Assembly (NCBI RefSeq): GCF_024137025.1
Contig: NZ_JAMYJR010000026.1
Coordinates: 186,001 to 250,000, forward strand
Source of the DNA: Paractinoplanes aksuensis
GTDB taxonomy: Bacteria; Actinomycetota; Actinomycetes; Mycobacteriales; Micromonosporaceae
Direction: 5' to 3'
Length of the DNA: 64,000 nt
Of the stretch, positions 26,916-37,220 are shown piece after piece. Position 1 is the first letter of the stretch. Each line of letters starts with the position of its first letter. The notes below the pieces were generated by a model. That model had not been told where the DNA came from and made no database searches. It saw nothing but the letters and a program-made list of their open reading frames with translations. The translations under genes and the position numbers were made by a program.

Positions 26916-28487
26916 TCAGTCCGGGATGTTGCGGCGGTGCAGGGCGGCCAGGCCGGTGGCGGTGAGGGCGGCTGCGATGACGGTCAGGGTTATCAGGGGG
27001 GTGGCGGAGGCGTCGCCGCCGGGGAGGTGGGGGACGTGGGTGAAGGGGGAGAGGTCGAGGAACCACTGGTCTAGTTGCAGGGTCTGGCCGACCAGCAGGA
27101 TCAGCAGGCAGAGGGCGGGGGCGGCCCAGGCCACGCCGGACAGGCGGGGGATCAGGCCGAAGGCCAGCACGGCCAGGGCGGCCAGCACCCAGACCGCGGG
27201 CAGCTGCACGAGTGTGCCGGCCAGGATGGCGCCCAGGTCGCCCTGGGGGTAGGCGAGACCGGTGGCCAGGCCCTCGGCTGTGAGCACCACGGCCGGGCCG
27301 AGCAGGGCGAAGAAGAGGTTGGTGCCGGCCCAGGTGTAGCGGGACACGGCCGTGGTCAGCACGGCCTCGGCGTGGCCGGCTTGTTCCTCGTCGCGCAGGC
27401 GCAGGGTGGCCTGGACGGCGTAGCAGGCGGCGATCAGGCCGACGATGCCCGCGGTGCCGGCGAAATAGCTGTCGACCAGGGCGGTCGAGCCGCCGAGGCG
27501 GGCGAAGATGTCGCCCAGGCCCTCGTTGTCGGAGGCGAGGTCGACCACGCTGCCGCCGACGCCGCCGAAGATCAGGCCGAGCAGGGTGAAGCCGATCGTC
27601 CAGCCCAGCAGCAGGCCGCGGTGCAGGCGCCAGGCCAGCGCGAACGGCGAGCCGAAGGAGGCCGAGGCGGGGCCGAGCCGGGCCGGCAGCAGACCGGCGC
27701 CGAAGTCGCGGCGGGCGAGCAGGACGGCGGCCGCGATTGCGGCCACCACCGTGAACAGGAGGGTGAGGCCGGCCGGCCACCAGTTGTTCACGCCGTACGG
27801 GAAAAGGTGTTGAACCCACCCGATCGGCGAGAGCCAGGACAGCCACGACAACGCGCCGTTGCCCAGGGCCGAGACGTCGCCGCCGACCCGCAGCACGAAG
27901 GCCACACCGAGGGCGACGATGGCGATCGACCGCGCGCTGCGGGCGCTGCTGGTGAGCTGGGCCGTGATCGCGCCGACGCCGGCGAAGGCGCAGCCGGTCG
28001 ACGCCATCTCGGCGCCGAACGCCATCGAACCCTCGGCCGGCATGCCCTGCCCGAGCATCGCCGCCGTCAGCACCCCGCCGAGCAGCAGGCTGGCCGCACA
28101 CGTGGTGATAAATGCGGCGGCCAGCGGTGCGTGCCGGCCGATGGCGGCGGCGCCGATCAGCTCGGTGCGGCCCGCCTCTTCGTCGGCGCGGGTGTGCCGG
28201 ATGACCGTGAGCAGCGCACACAGCGCGACCAGGACCGGCAGGAACCCGGCCCGCCAGGCCACCAGCTCGCCCAGCGACGAGCCGTGCAGCGGACCGTACA
28301 GCGTCACGAACCCGGCGTTGGACTCGCTGACCTGCGCGTAGGTGACCCGCTCGGCCTCGGTCGGGAACAGCTCCTCGAAGGAGGCGACGTAAGCGGCCGG
28401 GATCAGCCCGAGCAGCACGGCCCACAGGGGCAGGACGACGCGGTCGCGGCGCAGGATCAGCCGGATGAGCTTTCCGGTGCCGGTCAT
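26916..28487 (-). CDS. ABC exporter permease
   Basis: Large polytopic membrane protein (523 residues) with about twelve hydrophobic segments, like the fused ABC-2-type permeases of actinobacterial tetronasin/antibiotic exporters (LIRLILRRDRVVLPLWAVLLGLIPAAYVASFEELFP ... DEEAGRTELIGAAAIGRHAPLAAAF). Two internally similar halves each carry an RADEEAGR/RDEEQAGH loop. ATG at 28487 overlaps the ATPase stop by 4 bases. Regulated with its ATPase by the adjacent TetR. The exported compound is unknown. Confidence 0.87.
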   Translation of the reverse strand: MTGTGKLIRLILRRDRVVLPLWAVLLGLIPAAYVASFEELFPTEAERVTYAQVSESNAGFVTLYGPLHGSSLGELVAWRAGFLPVLVALCALLTVIRHTRADEEAGRTELIGAAAIGRHAPLAAAFITTCAASLLLGGVLTAAMLGQGMPAEGSMAFGAEMASTGCAFAGVGAITAQLTSSARSARSIAIVALGVAFVLRVGGDVSALGNGALSWLSWLSPIGWVQHLFPYGVNNWWPAGLTLLFTVVAAIAAAVLLARRDFGAGLLPARLGPASASFGSPFALAWRLHRGLLLGWTIGFTLLGLIFGGVGGSVVDLASDNEGLGDIFARLGGSTALVDSYFAGTAGIVGLIAACYAVQATLRLRDEEQAGHAEAVLTTAVSRYTWAGTNLFFALLGPAVVLTAEGLATGLAYPQGDLGAILAGTLVQLPAVWVLAALAVLAFGLIPRLSGVAWAAPALCLLILLVGQTLQLDQWFLDLSPFTHVPHLPGGDASATPLITLTVIAAALTATGLAALHRRNIPD

Positions 28488-29383
28488 CGGTCGGCCTGCT
28501 GATACTGCCGCAGGAACAGCTCCTCGAGCGACGGGGGCTGGCTGACCAGGCTGTGCACGCCGACCTGGACGAGTTTCTGCAGCGCGGGCTCGAGGGCGTC
28601 GGTGTCGACGTCGAACCGTACGCGGTGCTGGTCGAGCTGGAAGTCGTGCACCCCGGTCAGCGTGGCCAGCCCGTCGGGCGGCCCGGCCAGCTCGGCCTGG
28701 ATCGTCGTGCGGGTCAGGTGACGCAGGTCGGCCAGCGTGCCGGTCTCGACCGTGCGGCCCTCGCGGATGATCGTCAACCGGTCGCACAGCGCCTCGACCT
28801 CGGCCAGGATGTGGCTGGACAGCAGCACCGTCCGGTCGCCGCGCCGCTTCTCCTCGGCGATGACCTCGCGGAACACCTCTTCCATGAGCGGGTCGAGCCC
28901 GGAGGTCGGCTCGTCGAGAATCAGCAGCTCCACATCGGACGACAGGGCCGCGATCAGCGCGACCTTCTGCCGGTTGCCCTTGGAGTACGTGCGGCCCTTC
29001 TTGCGCGGGTCGAGCTGGAAACGCTCCAGCAGTTCGGCCTTGCGCCGGGCGTTGAGACCGCCGCGCAGCCGCCCGAGCAGGTCGATGACCTCGCCGCCGG
29101 TCAGGGCCGGCCACAGCGTGACATCGCCCGGCACGTAGGCCAGCCGCCGGTGCAGCGTGGTCGCCTCGGTCCACGGGTTGCCGCCGAGCAGGCTCACCGT
29201 GCCGCCGTTGTGCCGCATCAGGCCCAGCAGGATGCGGATGGTCGTGGTTTTGCCGGCCCCGTTGGGACCGAGGAATCCGTGCACCTCACCGGTCGCGACA
29301 TGCAGGTCGAGCCCGTCCAGGGCGGGAACCTGGCCGAACCGTTTGACGAGCCCCGTGGCATCGATGGCCTCGATCATGATCAT
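28484..29383 (-). CDS. ABC exporter ATP-binding protein
   Basis: A 299-residue ATPase with Walker A GPNGAGKTTTIR, signature region YSKGNRQKVALIAALSSDVELLILDEPTSGLDPLME and H-loop TVLLSSHILAE. The C-terminal 80 residues match the accessory domain of DrrA-type exporters. The ATG at 29383 overlaps the TetR stop; the second ATG at 29377 has better spacing from GAGAGG and may be the true start. It powers the adjacent permease. Confidence 0.9.
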   Translation of the reverse strand: MIMIEAIDATGLVKRFGQVPALDGLDLHVATGEVHGFLGPNGAGKTTTIRILLGLMRHNGGTVSLLGGNPWTEATTLHRRLAYVPGDVTLWPALTGGEVIDLLGRLRGGLNARRKAELLERFQLDPRKKGRTYSKGNRQKVALIAALSSDVELLILDEPTSGLDPLMEEVFREVIAEEKRRGDRTVLLSSHILAEVEALCDRLTIIREGRTVETGTLADLRHLTRTTIQAELAGPPDGLATLTGVHDFQLDQHRVRFDVDTDALEPALQKLVQVGVHSLVSQPPSLEELFLRQYQQADR

Positions 29384-29979
29384 TCCTCTCCGGCGGCCAG
29401 CCGGTCGAGAGCGGCCCGCGCCTGCGCAGCCTGCTCTTCAGTGATGAGGGGTTGGGAGAACAGGTCGAGCGACGCCTGGAGCATGCGCGCCCAGGTGGCC
29501 GGCTCGGTGACGTCGCTACCCAGCGCGCGCGACATCAGGTCACGCATGGTGAACAGAGACATCTTCATGACGGCCAGCACCGCCACGAACGCCTCCGGGT
29601 CGGCGATCTTGAGGTTGGTGGTGGCCAGCCATTCGTTCCCGAACACCAGCATGCGGTCGAACATGGCGGCGCCGGTCGGCGAGCCGTCCATGGTGGAGCG
29701 GATCAGGTATCGCTGCAGCTGCTGGACGCGGGGAGTGAGCCCGTCGAGCGTGTTGAACTCGGAGAACTGGCCGCTGAGCTTGGTCAGCTCGTTCAGCGCG
29801 TACTCATCGCAGGCGTCGCGCAGCCCCTCTTTGGACCCGAAGTGGTGCCGTAGCAGGCCGGACGAGACGTCAGCCTCTTGCGCGATGTCACGGATCGTCG
29901 CCCCGTCGATGCCCCGCTCCGCGAACAGCTTGATGGCGGCGTCACGAATGCGAGCCCGTGCGGTCAGATCGCTACTCAC
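29380..29979 (-). CDS. TetR-family repressor of the ABC exporter
   Basis: A 199-residue regulator with an N-terminal HTH (RDAAIKLFAERGIDGATIRDIAQEADVSSGLLRHHFGSKEGLRDACDEYAL) and an all-helical ligand domain of the type seen in drug-responsive regulators. It is first in the operon with the exporter and 4-base-coupled to it, so it likely represses its own operon and responds to the exported compound. The GTG start at 29979 lies 3 bases from the operator, which suggests a leaderless message. Confidence 0.88.
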   Translation of the reverse strand: MSSDLTARARIRDAAIKLFAERGIDGATIRDIAQEADVSSGLLRHHFGSKEGLRDACDEYALNELTKLSGQFSEFNTLDGLTPRVQQLQRYLIRSTMDGSPTGAAMFDRMLVFGNEWLATTNLKIADPEAFVAVLAVMKMSLFTMRDLMSRALGSDVTEPATWARMLQASLDLFSQPLITEEQAAQARAALDRLAAGEE

Positions 29980-29981
29980 GT

Positions 29982-30008
29982 GTGTAGCGTACTACACGCT
30001 TGTGTAGT
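29982..30008 (-). promoter_or_regulatory. TetR operator with three half-sites overlapping a promoter
   Basis: GTGTAG-CGTA-CTACAC (29982-29997) is a perfect palindrome, and its right arm also pairs with GTGTAGT at 30002-30008 (ACTACAC-GCTT-GTGTAGT). On the minus strand a TTGCGA -35 and TACGCT -10 separated by 16 bases overlap these sites, placing transcription start at about the GTG start codon. Confidence 0.72.
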
Positions 30009-30066
30009 CGCAAGGGCGCGCAGAGATCAACATCGATTGGTTTGAGCGTGCCCATTTACGCACGTC

Positions 30067-30122
30067 GCCCGGGTGGGTTTCGCGTTCTGGACGCGTCAGC
30101 GGCCAGCGAAACCCGCCCGGGC
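30067..30122 (-). terminator. long hairpin downstream of the antiporter gene
   Basis: A 17-bp stem (GCCCGGGTGGGTTTCGC at 30067-30083 with 30106-30122, one G-U wobble) and 22-base loop lies in the 178-base gap between the TetR operator and the antiporter stop. It could terminate the leftward antiporter transcript. Confidence 0.5.
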
Positions 30123-30186
30123 ACCTCGGCGGGAGCGGCGGTCTGTAACCCCCCACCCGCTACGACATGATCTTGATTGTCGGCTT

Positions 30187-31836
30187 TTATCGCCGGTCGG
30201 GGAGCAGCCTCTCCTCGTGATCGAGCTCTCGCTCCAGGATGCGCAGCCCCTCGTCGTTCAGGTTGCCGGCGTCGCGCCAGCGCAGCAGTTCCTCGCGCTG
30301 GGCCTCGATCGTCATGCGGCGGACCATCAGCGCGGCCTCGTACTGCGGGGAGGCCGGCACCTGGTCGGAATCGGCCTTCTCGAGCAGGTCGAGACGGCGG
30401 CGGTAGCGCTCGAGCCGCACCTCGAGCTGCTTGCGCATGTGCTCGATGGCCACGTCCTCGACGTGGTCGTGCTTCTCGGCCTGGACGTCGTCCAGCCGGT
30501 CGAGAGCGGCCTGCACCGCCGCCGACCGGGCCTCGTTACGTTCCCGCGCCTCGTCGGTCTTGTTGGCCCGCAGGCCCAGCCAGCGCACCAGCGGCGCGAA
30601 GGTCAGGCCCTGGCCGAGCAGCGTGACCAGCACGACCACGAACGCACAGAAGTGCAGCAGCTCCCGGTTGGGCACCGACTCGGGCAGCGTGAAGATGGCC
30701 GCGAGGCTGATCACGCCACGGGTCCCGGCCCAGCTCAGCGCCGTGACTTCCCGGCCGTTGAGCGCCTTCTCGGGGTCGCGTGGGGTGCGTGTCGCGCCTT
30801 CGGAGTCGGCCTCGACCTCGGCCTCGCCGCCCAGCCGCAGGTGCAGCGACCGGGGGAGCAGCTGGGTCAGGATCAGCCAGAGCGGGCGCAACAGCAGCGT
30901 CACCCCGACCGTGATGCCGACGGCGGTGGCGATCGTCGCCGTAGTGTATTTGCTCAACTCGTCGACCACCGTCGGCAGTTGCTGGCCGATCAGCAGGAAG
31001 ACCAGGCCCTCGAGCAGGAAGTCGACCAGCCGCCAGACCGCGGTGGTCTGCAGTCGGCTGGCCGCGAGGCTGTGCCGGGACGAGTCGTGGCCGATGATGA
31101 GGCCCGCGATGACCACCGCGAGCACGCCGGAGACGTGCACCGACTCGGCCAGCACGTAGGCCGCCAGCGGGGTCGCCAGCGACAGCGCGTTCGAACTCAG
31201 CGGGTCTTTCCGGAGCGGCCGCATGAACCGGATCGCGTACGCCACCACGACGCCGGCGATCACGCCGCCGATCGCCATGACGAAGAACTTGCCGGTCGCG
31301 GACGGGAACGAGAAGCCGTCGCCGTCGGCGGCCGCGATGGCCACGGTGAGGATGGTCAGGGCGGTCGCGTCGTTGAGCAGGCCCTCACCCTGGATCAGGG
31401 TGATCAGTTTGCCGGGCAGTCCGGCCCGGCGGCCCACGGCCAGCGCGGCCACCGGGTCGGGCGGGGCCACGGCCGCACCCAGGGCGATGCCGGCCGCGAG
31501 CGTGGCGCCGCCCACCCACCAGCTGATGCCGAAACCGATGAGCAGGGCGGTGGCCAGCACCAACAGCACCGACAAGCTGATCACGGTGCGCGCGTGGCGC
31601 CGGATGTCGAGCAGCGACGAGTCCAGCGCCGCGCTGTAGAGCAGGGGCGGGATCACGTACGTCATGATCAGCTCGGGTTCGAGCTCGACGTTCGGTCCGG
31701 GCAGGACCGCGTACGTGATGCCGGCGATGGTCAGCAGGGCGGCGGCCGGGAGCCCGGTTTTCTCCGCGATCCACCGCATGGCGATGATCACCGCGACGGC
31801 GGCCAGGATGAAGAGCAGGGTTTCTTCGACGTGCAC
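30187..31836 (-). CDS. CPA1-family Na+/H+ antiporter
   Basis: Integral membrane cation/proton antiporter (549 residues) of the NhaP/YjcE type. Twelve or so hydrophobic segments span residues 1-430. Conserved features are the motif near ALGAAVAPPDPVAALAVGRRAGLP, EGLLNDATALTI (with the ion-binding Asp) and SWAGTRGVISLAAIFTLP. A charged, probably coiled-coil cytoplasmic tail of about 120 residues follows (RNEARSAAVQAALDRLDDVQAEKHD ...). GTG start at 31836. It exports Na+ (or K+) in exchange for protons. Confidence 0.9.
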   Translation of the reverse strand: MHVEETLLFILAAVAVIIAMRWIAEKTGLPAAALLTIAGITYAVLPGPNVELEPELIMTYVIPPLLYSAALDSSLLDIRRHARTVISLSVLLVLATALLIGFGISWWVGGATLAAGIALGAAVAPPDPVAALAVGRRAGLPGKLITLIQGEGLLNDATALTILTVAIAAADGDGFSFPSATGKFFVMAIGGVIAGVVVAYAIRFMRPLRKDPLSSNALSLATPLAAYVLAESVHVSGVLAVVIAGLIIGHDSSRHSLAASRLQTTAVWRLVDFLLEGLVFLLIGQQLPTVVDELSKYTTATIATAVGITVGVTLLLRPLWLILTQLLPRSLHLRLGGEAEVEADSEGATRTPRDPEKALNGREVTALSWAGTRGVISLAAIFTLPESVPNRELLHFCAFVVVLVTLLGQGLTFAPLVRWLGLRANKTDEARERNEARSAAVQAALDRLDDVQAEKHDHVEDVAIEHMRKQLEVRLERYRRRLDLLEKADSDQVPASPQYEAALMVRRMTIEAQREELLRWRDAGNLNDEGLRILERELDHEERLLPDRR

Positions 31837-31844
31837 AGAACCAT

Positions 31845-31885
31845 CTTTCCCCGCCCGCCCCGCCGATGCGGCCGGGCGGGGAAAG
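31845..31885 (-). terminator. terminator of ahcY
   Basis: A perfect 13-bp stem, CTTTCCCCGCCCG (31845-31857) with its complement at 31873-31885, lies 8 bases beyond the ahcY stop and between ahcY and the antiporter start. Confidence 0.75.
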
Positions 31886-31893
31886 AGCGGCTG

Positions 31894-33369
<1,476 letters not shown>

Positions 33370-33390
33370 GCGAGGGCTCCTCCCTCATCA

Positions 33391-33478
33391 GGAGGCGCCC
33401 TTGAGGTCATTGAACCCGGGCCGAGCGTGGCGGAGACCGGCACGACCGGTTCCGTCGCAGCGCCTCTCGACGCGGGCA
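33391..33478 (-). ncRNA. SAH riboswitch in the ahcY leader
   Basis: On the minus strand the leader reads GUCGAGAGGCGCUGCGACGG, then CCACGCUCGG, then GGGCGCC. These fit the SAH riboswitch layout: a CGAG/CUCG P1 stem, the conserved GGCGCUGCGACG bulge segment and a downstream pseudoknot strand. Just beyond, CUCC and GGGAG can pair around the ribosome-binding site. A TATTAC -10 box (33480-33485) puts the transcript start at the 5' edge of the aptamer. The family usually activates ahcY when SAH accumulates. Assigned by eye. Confidence 0.78.
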
Positions 33479-33543
33479 GGTAATACCTTAACCCGAGTGC
33501 CCGACTGTTTTCCCGCCACCGTCGTGAGGATCAAGCCCCGGCC

Positions 33544-34509
33544 ATGAGGCTCCGCACTCAGCTCACCCTCACCGTCACCGCGCTCGTCGCCCTCGTGGTG
33601 GCCCTCGCGGGGCTGGTCATCGTGGTCCGCATCGACCATCGGGACCGCGACGACCTCGACCGGCTCCTGGCCCAGCGGGCCGACCGGGTGAAGGTGGCGG
33701 CGACCAAGAACGGCTCGCTGCCGACGGACGGCACGTTCGCCATCCGGCTGATCCAGAACGGCGAGATGCTCAAGCAGGTGGGCTCGTCGGCCGGCTTCCC
33801 GCTGCCCGAGGGGGACGGCTACGCCACCGTCAGCTCGGGTGACGACGAGTGGCGGGCGCTGACCCAGACCCTGGTGACCGGGGCCCAGATGCAGATTCTG
33901 GTCAGCCTGAACGACCTCGAGGAGCAGCACGACGATAACGTGCTGGTCGTGGATCTGCTGGTGCTGCTCGCCGCCCTGCTCAGCGCGGCCGGGGTGTGGT
34001 TCGCCACCGGCCTCGTCCTGCGCCCGTTCCAGCGCCTGCTGTCGTCGGCCCGCGACCTCGACCCGGCCGACCCTGACCAGCACCTGCCCGAGGTCAAGAG
34101 CCCGCGCGAGGTCGCGGAGCTGACCACGACGCTCAACGATCTGCTGGCCCGGGCCCGCGCGTACGAGGCTCCGGTTCCCGATGGCGTCCGGGTGCCGCCG
34201 GACGAGCCGGTCGCCCCGCCCGCCGCCGTCCCGACGGTCGAGATCCGAGCCGTCGAGCCGCCCGTGCCCGCGCCGGTCGAGCCGCCGCCCGCGCTGGTCG
34301 AGCCACCGCCGGCACCGGTCGCGCCGCCGCCCGCCGCGCCCGTCTCCACCGCGGCCGACGAGCTGCGGCCGAGCCTGGTCGACCTGGGCGCCCAGCTCGA
34401 CCAGCTCATGGACAACCCCGACATGCCGGCCACCCAACGCCACCTGCTGCTGGCCCAGATGGCCGACGAGCACCGCCGCATGGTGGCCGTCCTCGACGGT
34501 GACGCGTGA
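33544..34509 (+). CDS. membrane sensor resembling a histidine kinase without kinase domain
   Basis: A 321-residue membrane protein. TM1 (LTLTVTALVALVVALAGLVIVV), an extracellular domain of about 100 residues, TM2 (LVVDLLVLLAALLSAAGVWFATGLVL) and a HAMP-like segment (RPFQRLLSSARDLDP...REVAELTTTLNDLLAR) are followed by a Pro/Val-rich linker. The last 50 residues align with a histidine-kinase dimerisation domain, but the phospho-acceptor position is Asp (D272 in AADELRPSL, where HELRTPL is expected), and no HATPase domain follows. No response regulator is adjacent. Probably a scaffold or pseudokinase sensor. Confidence 0.7.
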   Translation: MRLRTQLTLTVTALVALVVALAGLVIVVRIDHRDRDDLDRLLAQRADRVKVAATKNGSLPTDGTFAIRLIQNGEMLKQVGSSAGFPLPEGDGYATVSSGDDEWRALTQTLVTGAQMQILVSLNDLEEQHDDNVLVVDLLVLLAALLSAAGVWFATGLVLRPFQRLLSSARDLDPADPDQHLPEVKSPREVAELTTTLNDLLARARAYEAPVPDGVRVPPDEPVAPPAAVPTVEIRAVEPPVPAPVEPPPALVEPPPAPVAPPPAAPVSTAADELRPSLVDLGAQLDQLMDNPDMPATQRHLLLAQMADEHRRMVAVLDGDA

Positions 34510-34597
34510 CCAGTCACGCGATGGACTGACCACACATCAAAGCTCTTCCATAAACCCTCAAAAACTCCTCATCCTGTACGCGGAGATGGGGGTCCTC

Positions 34598-35611
34598 GTG
34601 AAGCATCCGTACCGGATCCGGGAGATCGCCGCCCAGGCCGGGCTCAGCCAGGCCACCGTCGACCGCGTGCTGCACGGCCGGGGCGGCGTCCGCGAGAGCA
34701 CGGTCCGCGACGTCCATCAGGCCATCGCCGCCCTCGATCGCGGCCGCGACCAGCCGCCCCTGCCCGCCCGCACCTTCACGATCGACCTGATCGTCCCCGA
34801 CCGCTCCCGAACCGGCGCCGCCCTGCGGGCCGAACTGCCCACCCTGCGCCCCGCCGTGATCCGCCCCCGCCTGCGCCCCGCCACCGACCCGGTGGCCGAG
34901 CTGGCCAAGGTCGCCCGGGCCCACTCCCACGGCCTCATCCTCGAGGCAGCCGAGTCGCCGAAGCTGATCGAGGCCATAGGCCGGATGGAGATCCCGGTCG
35001 TCACCCTCAACACCGACCTGCCCACCAGCAAGCGCGTGGCCCACGTCGGCCTGGCTGAGCCCGGGGCCGGCGCCACCGCCGCCTACCTGCTCGACCAGTG
35101 GCTGGCCGACCGAGCCGGCGACGTGCTCGTGGTCGCGAGTGGGCCTGCCGCTCCGGCCGTCAGCGGCGCCGCGGGTGGCGCGATCGCGGGTTCGCGCGGC
35201 CCGGGCCTCGCCGTCGCGGCCCGGATCGCCGGCTTCCGGGCCGAGCTGCATTCCCGAGCCCCGAACCGCCGCCTGCTGGTGACCGATCCCCTCCGTCTGC
35301 GAGCCGCGCTGGCCGGCAACCCGTCGATCCGAGCCGCCTACACCCCCGCGCGTGGCTGCACCAGGGCGGTGATCGCCGACTTTGCTGCCGAGCACCGCAA
35401 CTTCGACGCCTTCGTAGCTCACGGCCTGGACGAGGAGAACGCCGACCTGCTGCGCACCGGCCGCCTGTCCGCCGTGCTGCACCACGACCTGCGGTCCGAC
35501 CTGCGCGCGGCCGCCCTGGCCATCCTGCAGTCGCTGGGCGCGGTCCCGGGCCCGGTCCGCTCGACCTCGTCGAGCGTGCAGATCCTCACCCCGCTCAACC
35601 TGCCGTCCTGA
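34598..35611 (+). CDS. LacI-family regulator with sugar-binding domain
   Basis: A transcription factor of 337 residues with an N-terminal HTH (YRIREIAAQAGLSQATVDRVLHGRGGVRESTVRDVHQAI) and a PBP1-like effector domain (TIDLIVPDR ... THGLILEAAESPKLIEAIGRMEIPVVTLNTDLP-like core). GTG at 34598 starts a few codons before the HTH; ATG at 34586 is an alternative. The hinge and ligand domain differ from those of the rhamnose repressor. It is monocistronic and its target is unknown; the nearest LacI-type palindrome lies before the GH87-like gene at 40.3 kb. Confidence 0.8.
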   Translation: MKHPYRIREIAAQAGLSQATVDRVLHGRGGVRESTVRDVHQAIAALDRGRDQPPLPARTFTIDLIVPDRSRTGAALRAELPTLRPAVIRPRLRPATDPVAELAKVARAHSHGLILEAAESPKLIEAIGRMEIPVVTLNTDLPTSKRVAHVGLAEPGAGATAAYLLDQWLADRAGDVLVVASGPAAPAVSGAAGGAIAGSRGPGLAVAARIAGFRAELHSRAPNRRLLVTDPLRLRAALAGNPSIRAAYTPARGCTRAVIADFAAEHRNFDAFVAHGLDEENADLLRTGRLSAVLHHDLRSDLRAAALAILQSLGAVPGPVRSTSSSVQILTPLNLPS

Positions 35612-35693
35612 GAAACTTCCGGGAGGCTGTCCGGATCGGGTGCGGGCCGTTCGTCATGTGGGTGAAGACGTCGAACGAGAGTGGGAGACAGCG

Positions 35694-36023
35694 ATGAAGT
35701 ACATGATGTTCGTCTGCACCGACACCGAGCCTGAGACCGACGAGTCGCGGGTGCCGGACATCGAGGTCTGGGTGGCCGAGAACGATGCCGCCGGGCGCCG
35801 GCGGGACGGGAACGTGCTGGCTTCGCCGACCGCCGCCACCACAGTGCGGGTGCGCGGCGGCGAGGTGCTGCTGACCGACGGCCCGTTCACCGAGACCAAA
35901 GAGGTCATCGTCGGCTTCGACATCCTGGAGTGTGCCGACCTCGACGAGGCCATCACCGTCGCCGCCGCCCACCCCATGGCCCATCACGGCCGGATCGAAC
36001 TGCGCCCGTACGCCGACCTCTGA
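35694..36023 (+). CDS. DGPF/YCII-related protein
   Basis: A 109-residue small protein of the YCII-related/DGPF family, with the diagnostic LTDGPFTETKEVIVGFDILECADLDEAI at about 60-90. ATG at 35694 has GGGAG upstream. It is immediately followed (1 base) by an ECF sigma factor, the standard arrangement of ECF42 loci. Biochemical role is unknown in the family. Confidence 0.9.
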   Translation: MKYMMFVCTDTEPETDESRVPDIEVWVAENDAAGRRRDGNVLASPTAATTVRVRGGEVLLTDGPFTETKEVIVGFDILECADLDEAITVAAAHPMAHHGRIELRPYADL

Positions 36024-36024
36024 C

Positions 36025-37185
36025 ATGGAAGCCGTCGCCGCCGCCCACCAGGAGCACTGGACTCGCCTGGTCGCCACCCTGATCCGGTTGACCGGCGACT
36101 GGACACTGGCCGAGGACTGCGCACAGGACGCCTTGGCCACTGCCCTGGAACGGTGGCCGCGCGACGGCGTACCCGGCAACCCGGGCGGCTGGCTGATGAC
36201 AGTCGCCCGGAACCGGGCCTTGGACGTGCTGCGCCGCGCCGCCACCGAGGACCGAAAACTGCGGGAGCTCGCCCTGACGACCGACCCTCCGGCCGAGCCC
36301 GACGACCGGCTCCGCCTGATCTTCACGTGCTGCCATCCGGCGCTGGCCCTGGAGTCCCGCGTGGCCCTGACCCTGCGCACGGTGGCCGGCCTGCCCACCA
36401 GCGACATCGCCCGTGCCTTCCTGGTCACCGAGCCGACGATGACCCGCCGCCTGACCCGGGCCAAGGCCAAGATCGCGGACGCGCGGATCCCCTACCGGGT
36501 GCCCGAGGGCGACGCGCTGGGCGAGCGGCTGCCGGGCGTGCTCGCTGTGCTGTACCTGCTGTTCAACCGCGGCTACGACGGCGAACCACTTCTCGCCGAC
36601 GAGGCCATCCGCCTGGCCCGGCTGCTGAACACCCTCATGCCCACCGACCCCGAGGTGTCGTCGCTGCTGGCGCTCTTCCTGCTCCAGCACTCACGCCGCC
36701 ACGCCCGCCGCGACACGAACGGCGACCTGGTGCCCCTGGACCGCCAGGACCGCGACGCCTGGGACCACCCCGCAATCGACGAGGCCGTCCAGATCCTGCG
36801 CCGCACCCCCGTCACCGGCCCGTACGCCCTGCAGGCCCACATAGCCGCCTGCCACGCCACAGCCGCAACCCCGAGCGACACCAACTGGCCCGACATAGCC
36901 CGCTGGTACGACGAACTGGCCAGGATCCAACCCACGCCCGTGATCCACCTGAACCGCGCAGTGGCCCACGGCTACGCCTACGGCCCCACCGCCGGCCTGG
37001 ACCAACTAGCCACTACAAAAGACATCCGACACAGCTACCCGATGGTCATCGCCGTCGAAGCCGACCTGACCGCCCGCACCGGCGACACCGAGCGCGCAAA
37101 AGCGCTGTTCCACGAGGCAGCGGCCGCAAGCGAGGACGGACCGGAACGCCGCGCCCTCCTGGCCCGCGCCGAGGAACTGACCTGA
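36025..37185 (+). CDS. ECF42-type RNA polymerase sigma factor
   Basis: An extracytoplasmic-function sigma factor of 386 residues, about twice the normal ECF length. Region 2 (TRLVATLIRLTGDWTLAEDCAQDALATALERWP) and region 4 (ALTLRTVAGLPTSDIARAFLVTEPTMTRRLTRAKAKI) are followed by a 200-residue helical C-terminal extension with TPR-like character (DEAIRLARLLNTLMP ... HLNRAVAHGYAYGPTAGLDQL). This extension and the DGPF neighbour define ECF42; no anti-sigma factor is present, as is usual in that group. Confidence 0.92.
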   Translation: MEAVAAAHQEHWTRLVATLIRLTGDWTLAEDCAQDALATALERWPRDGVPGNPGGWLMTVARNRALDVLRRAATEDRKLRELALTTDPPAEPDDRLRLIFTCCHPALALESRVALTLRTVAGLPTSDIARAFLVTEPTMTRRLTRAKAKIADARIPYRVPEGDALGERLPGVLAVLYLLFNRGYDGEPLLADEAIRLARLLNTLMPTDPEVSSLLALFLLQHSRRHARRDTNGDLVPLDRQDRDAWDHPAIDEAVQILRRTPVTGPYALQAHIAACHATAATPSDTNWPDIARWYDELARIQPTPVIHLNRAVAHGYAYGPTAGLDQLATTKDIRHSYPMVIAVEADLTARTGDTERAKALFHEAAAASEDGPERRALLARAEELT

Positions 37186-37220
37186 CCCACCCCGAACCGT
37201 CCCACCGCAACCCAGATAAC

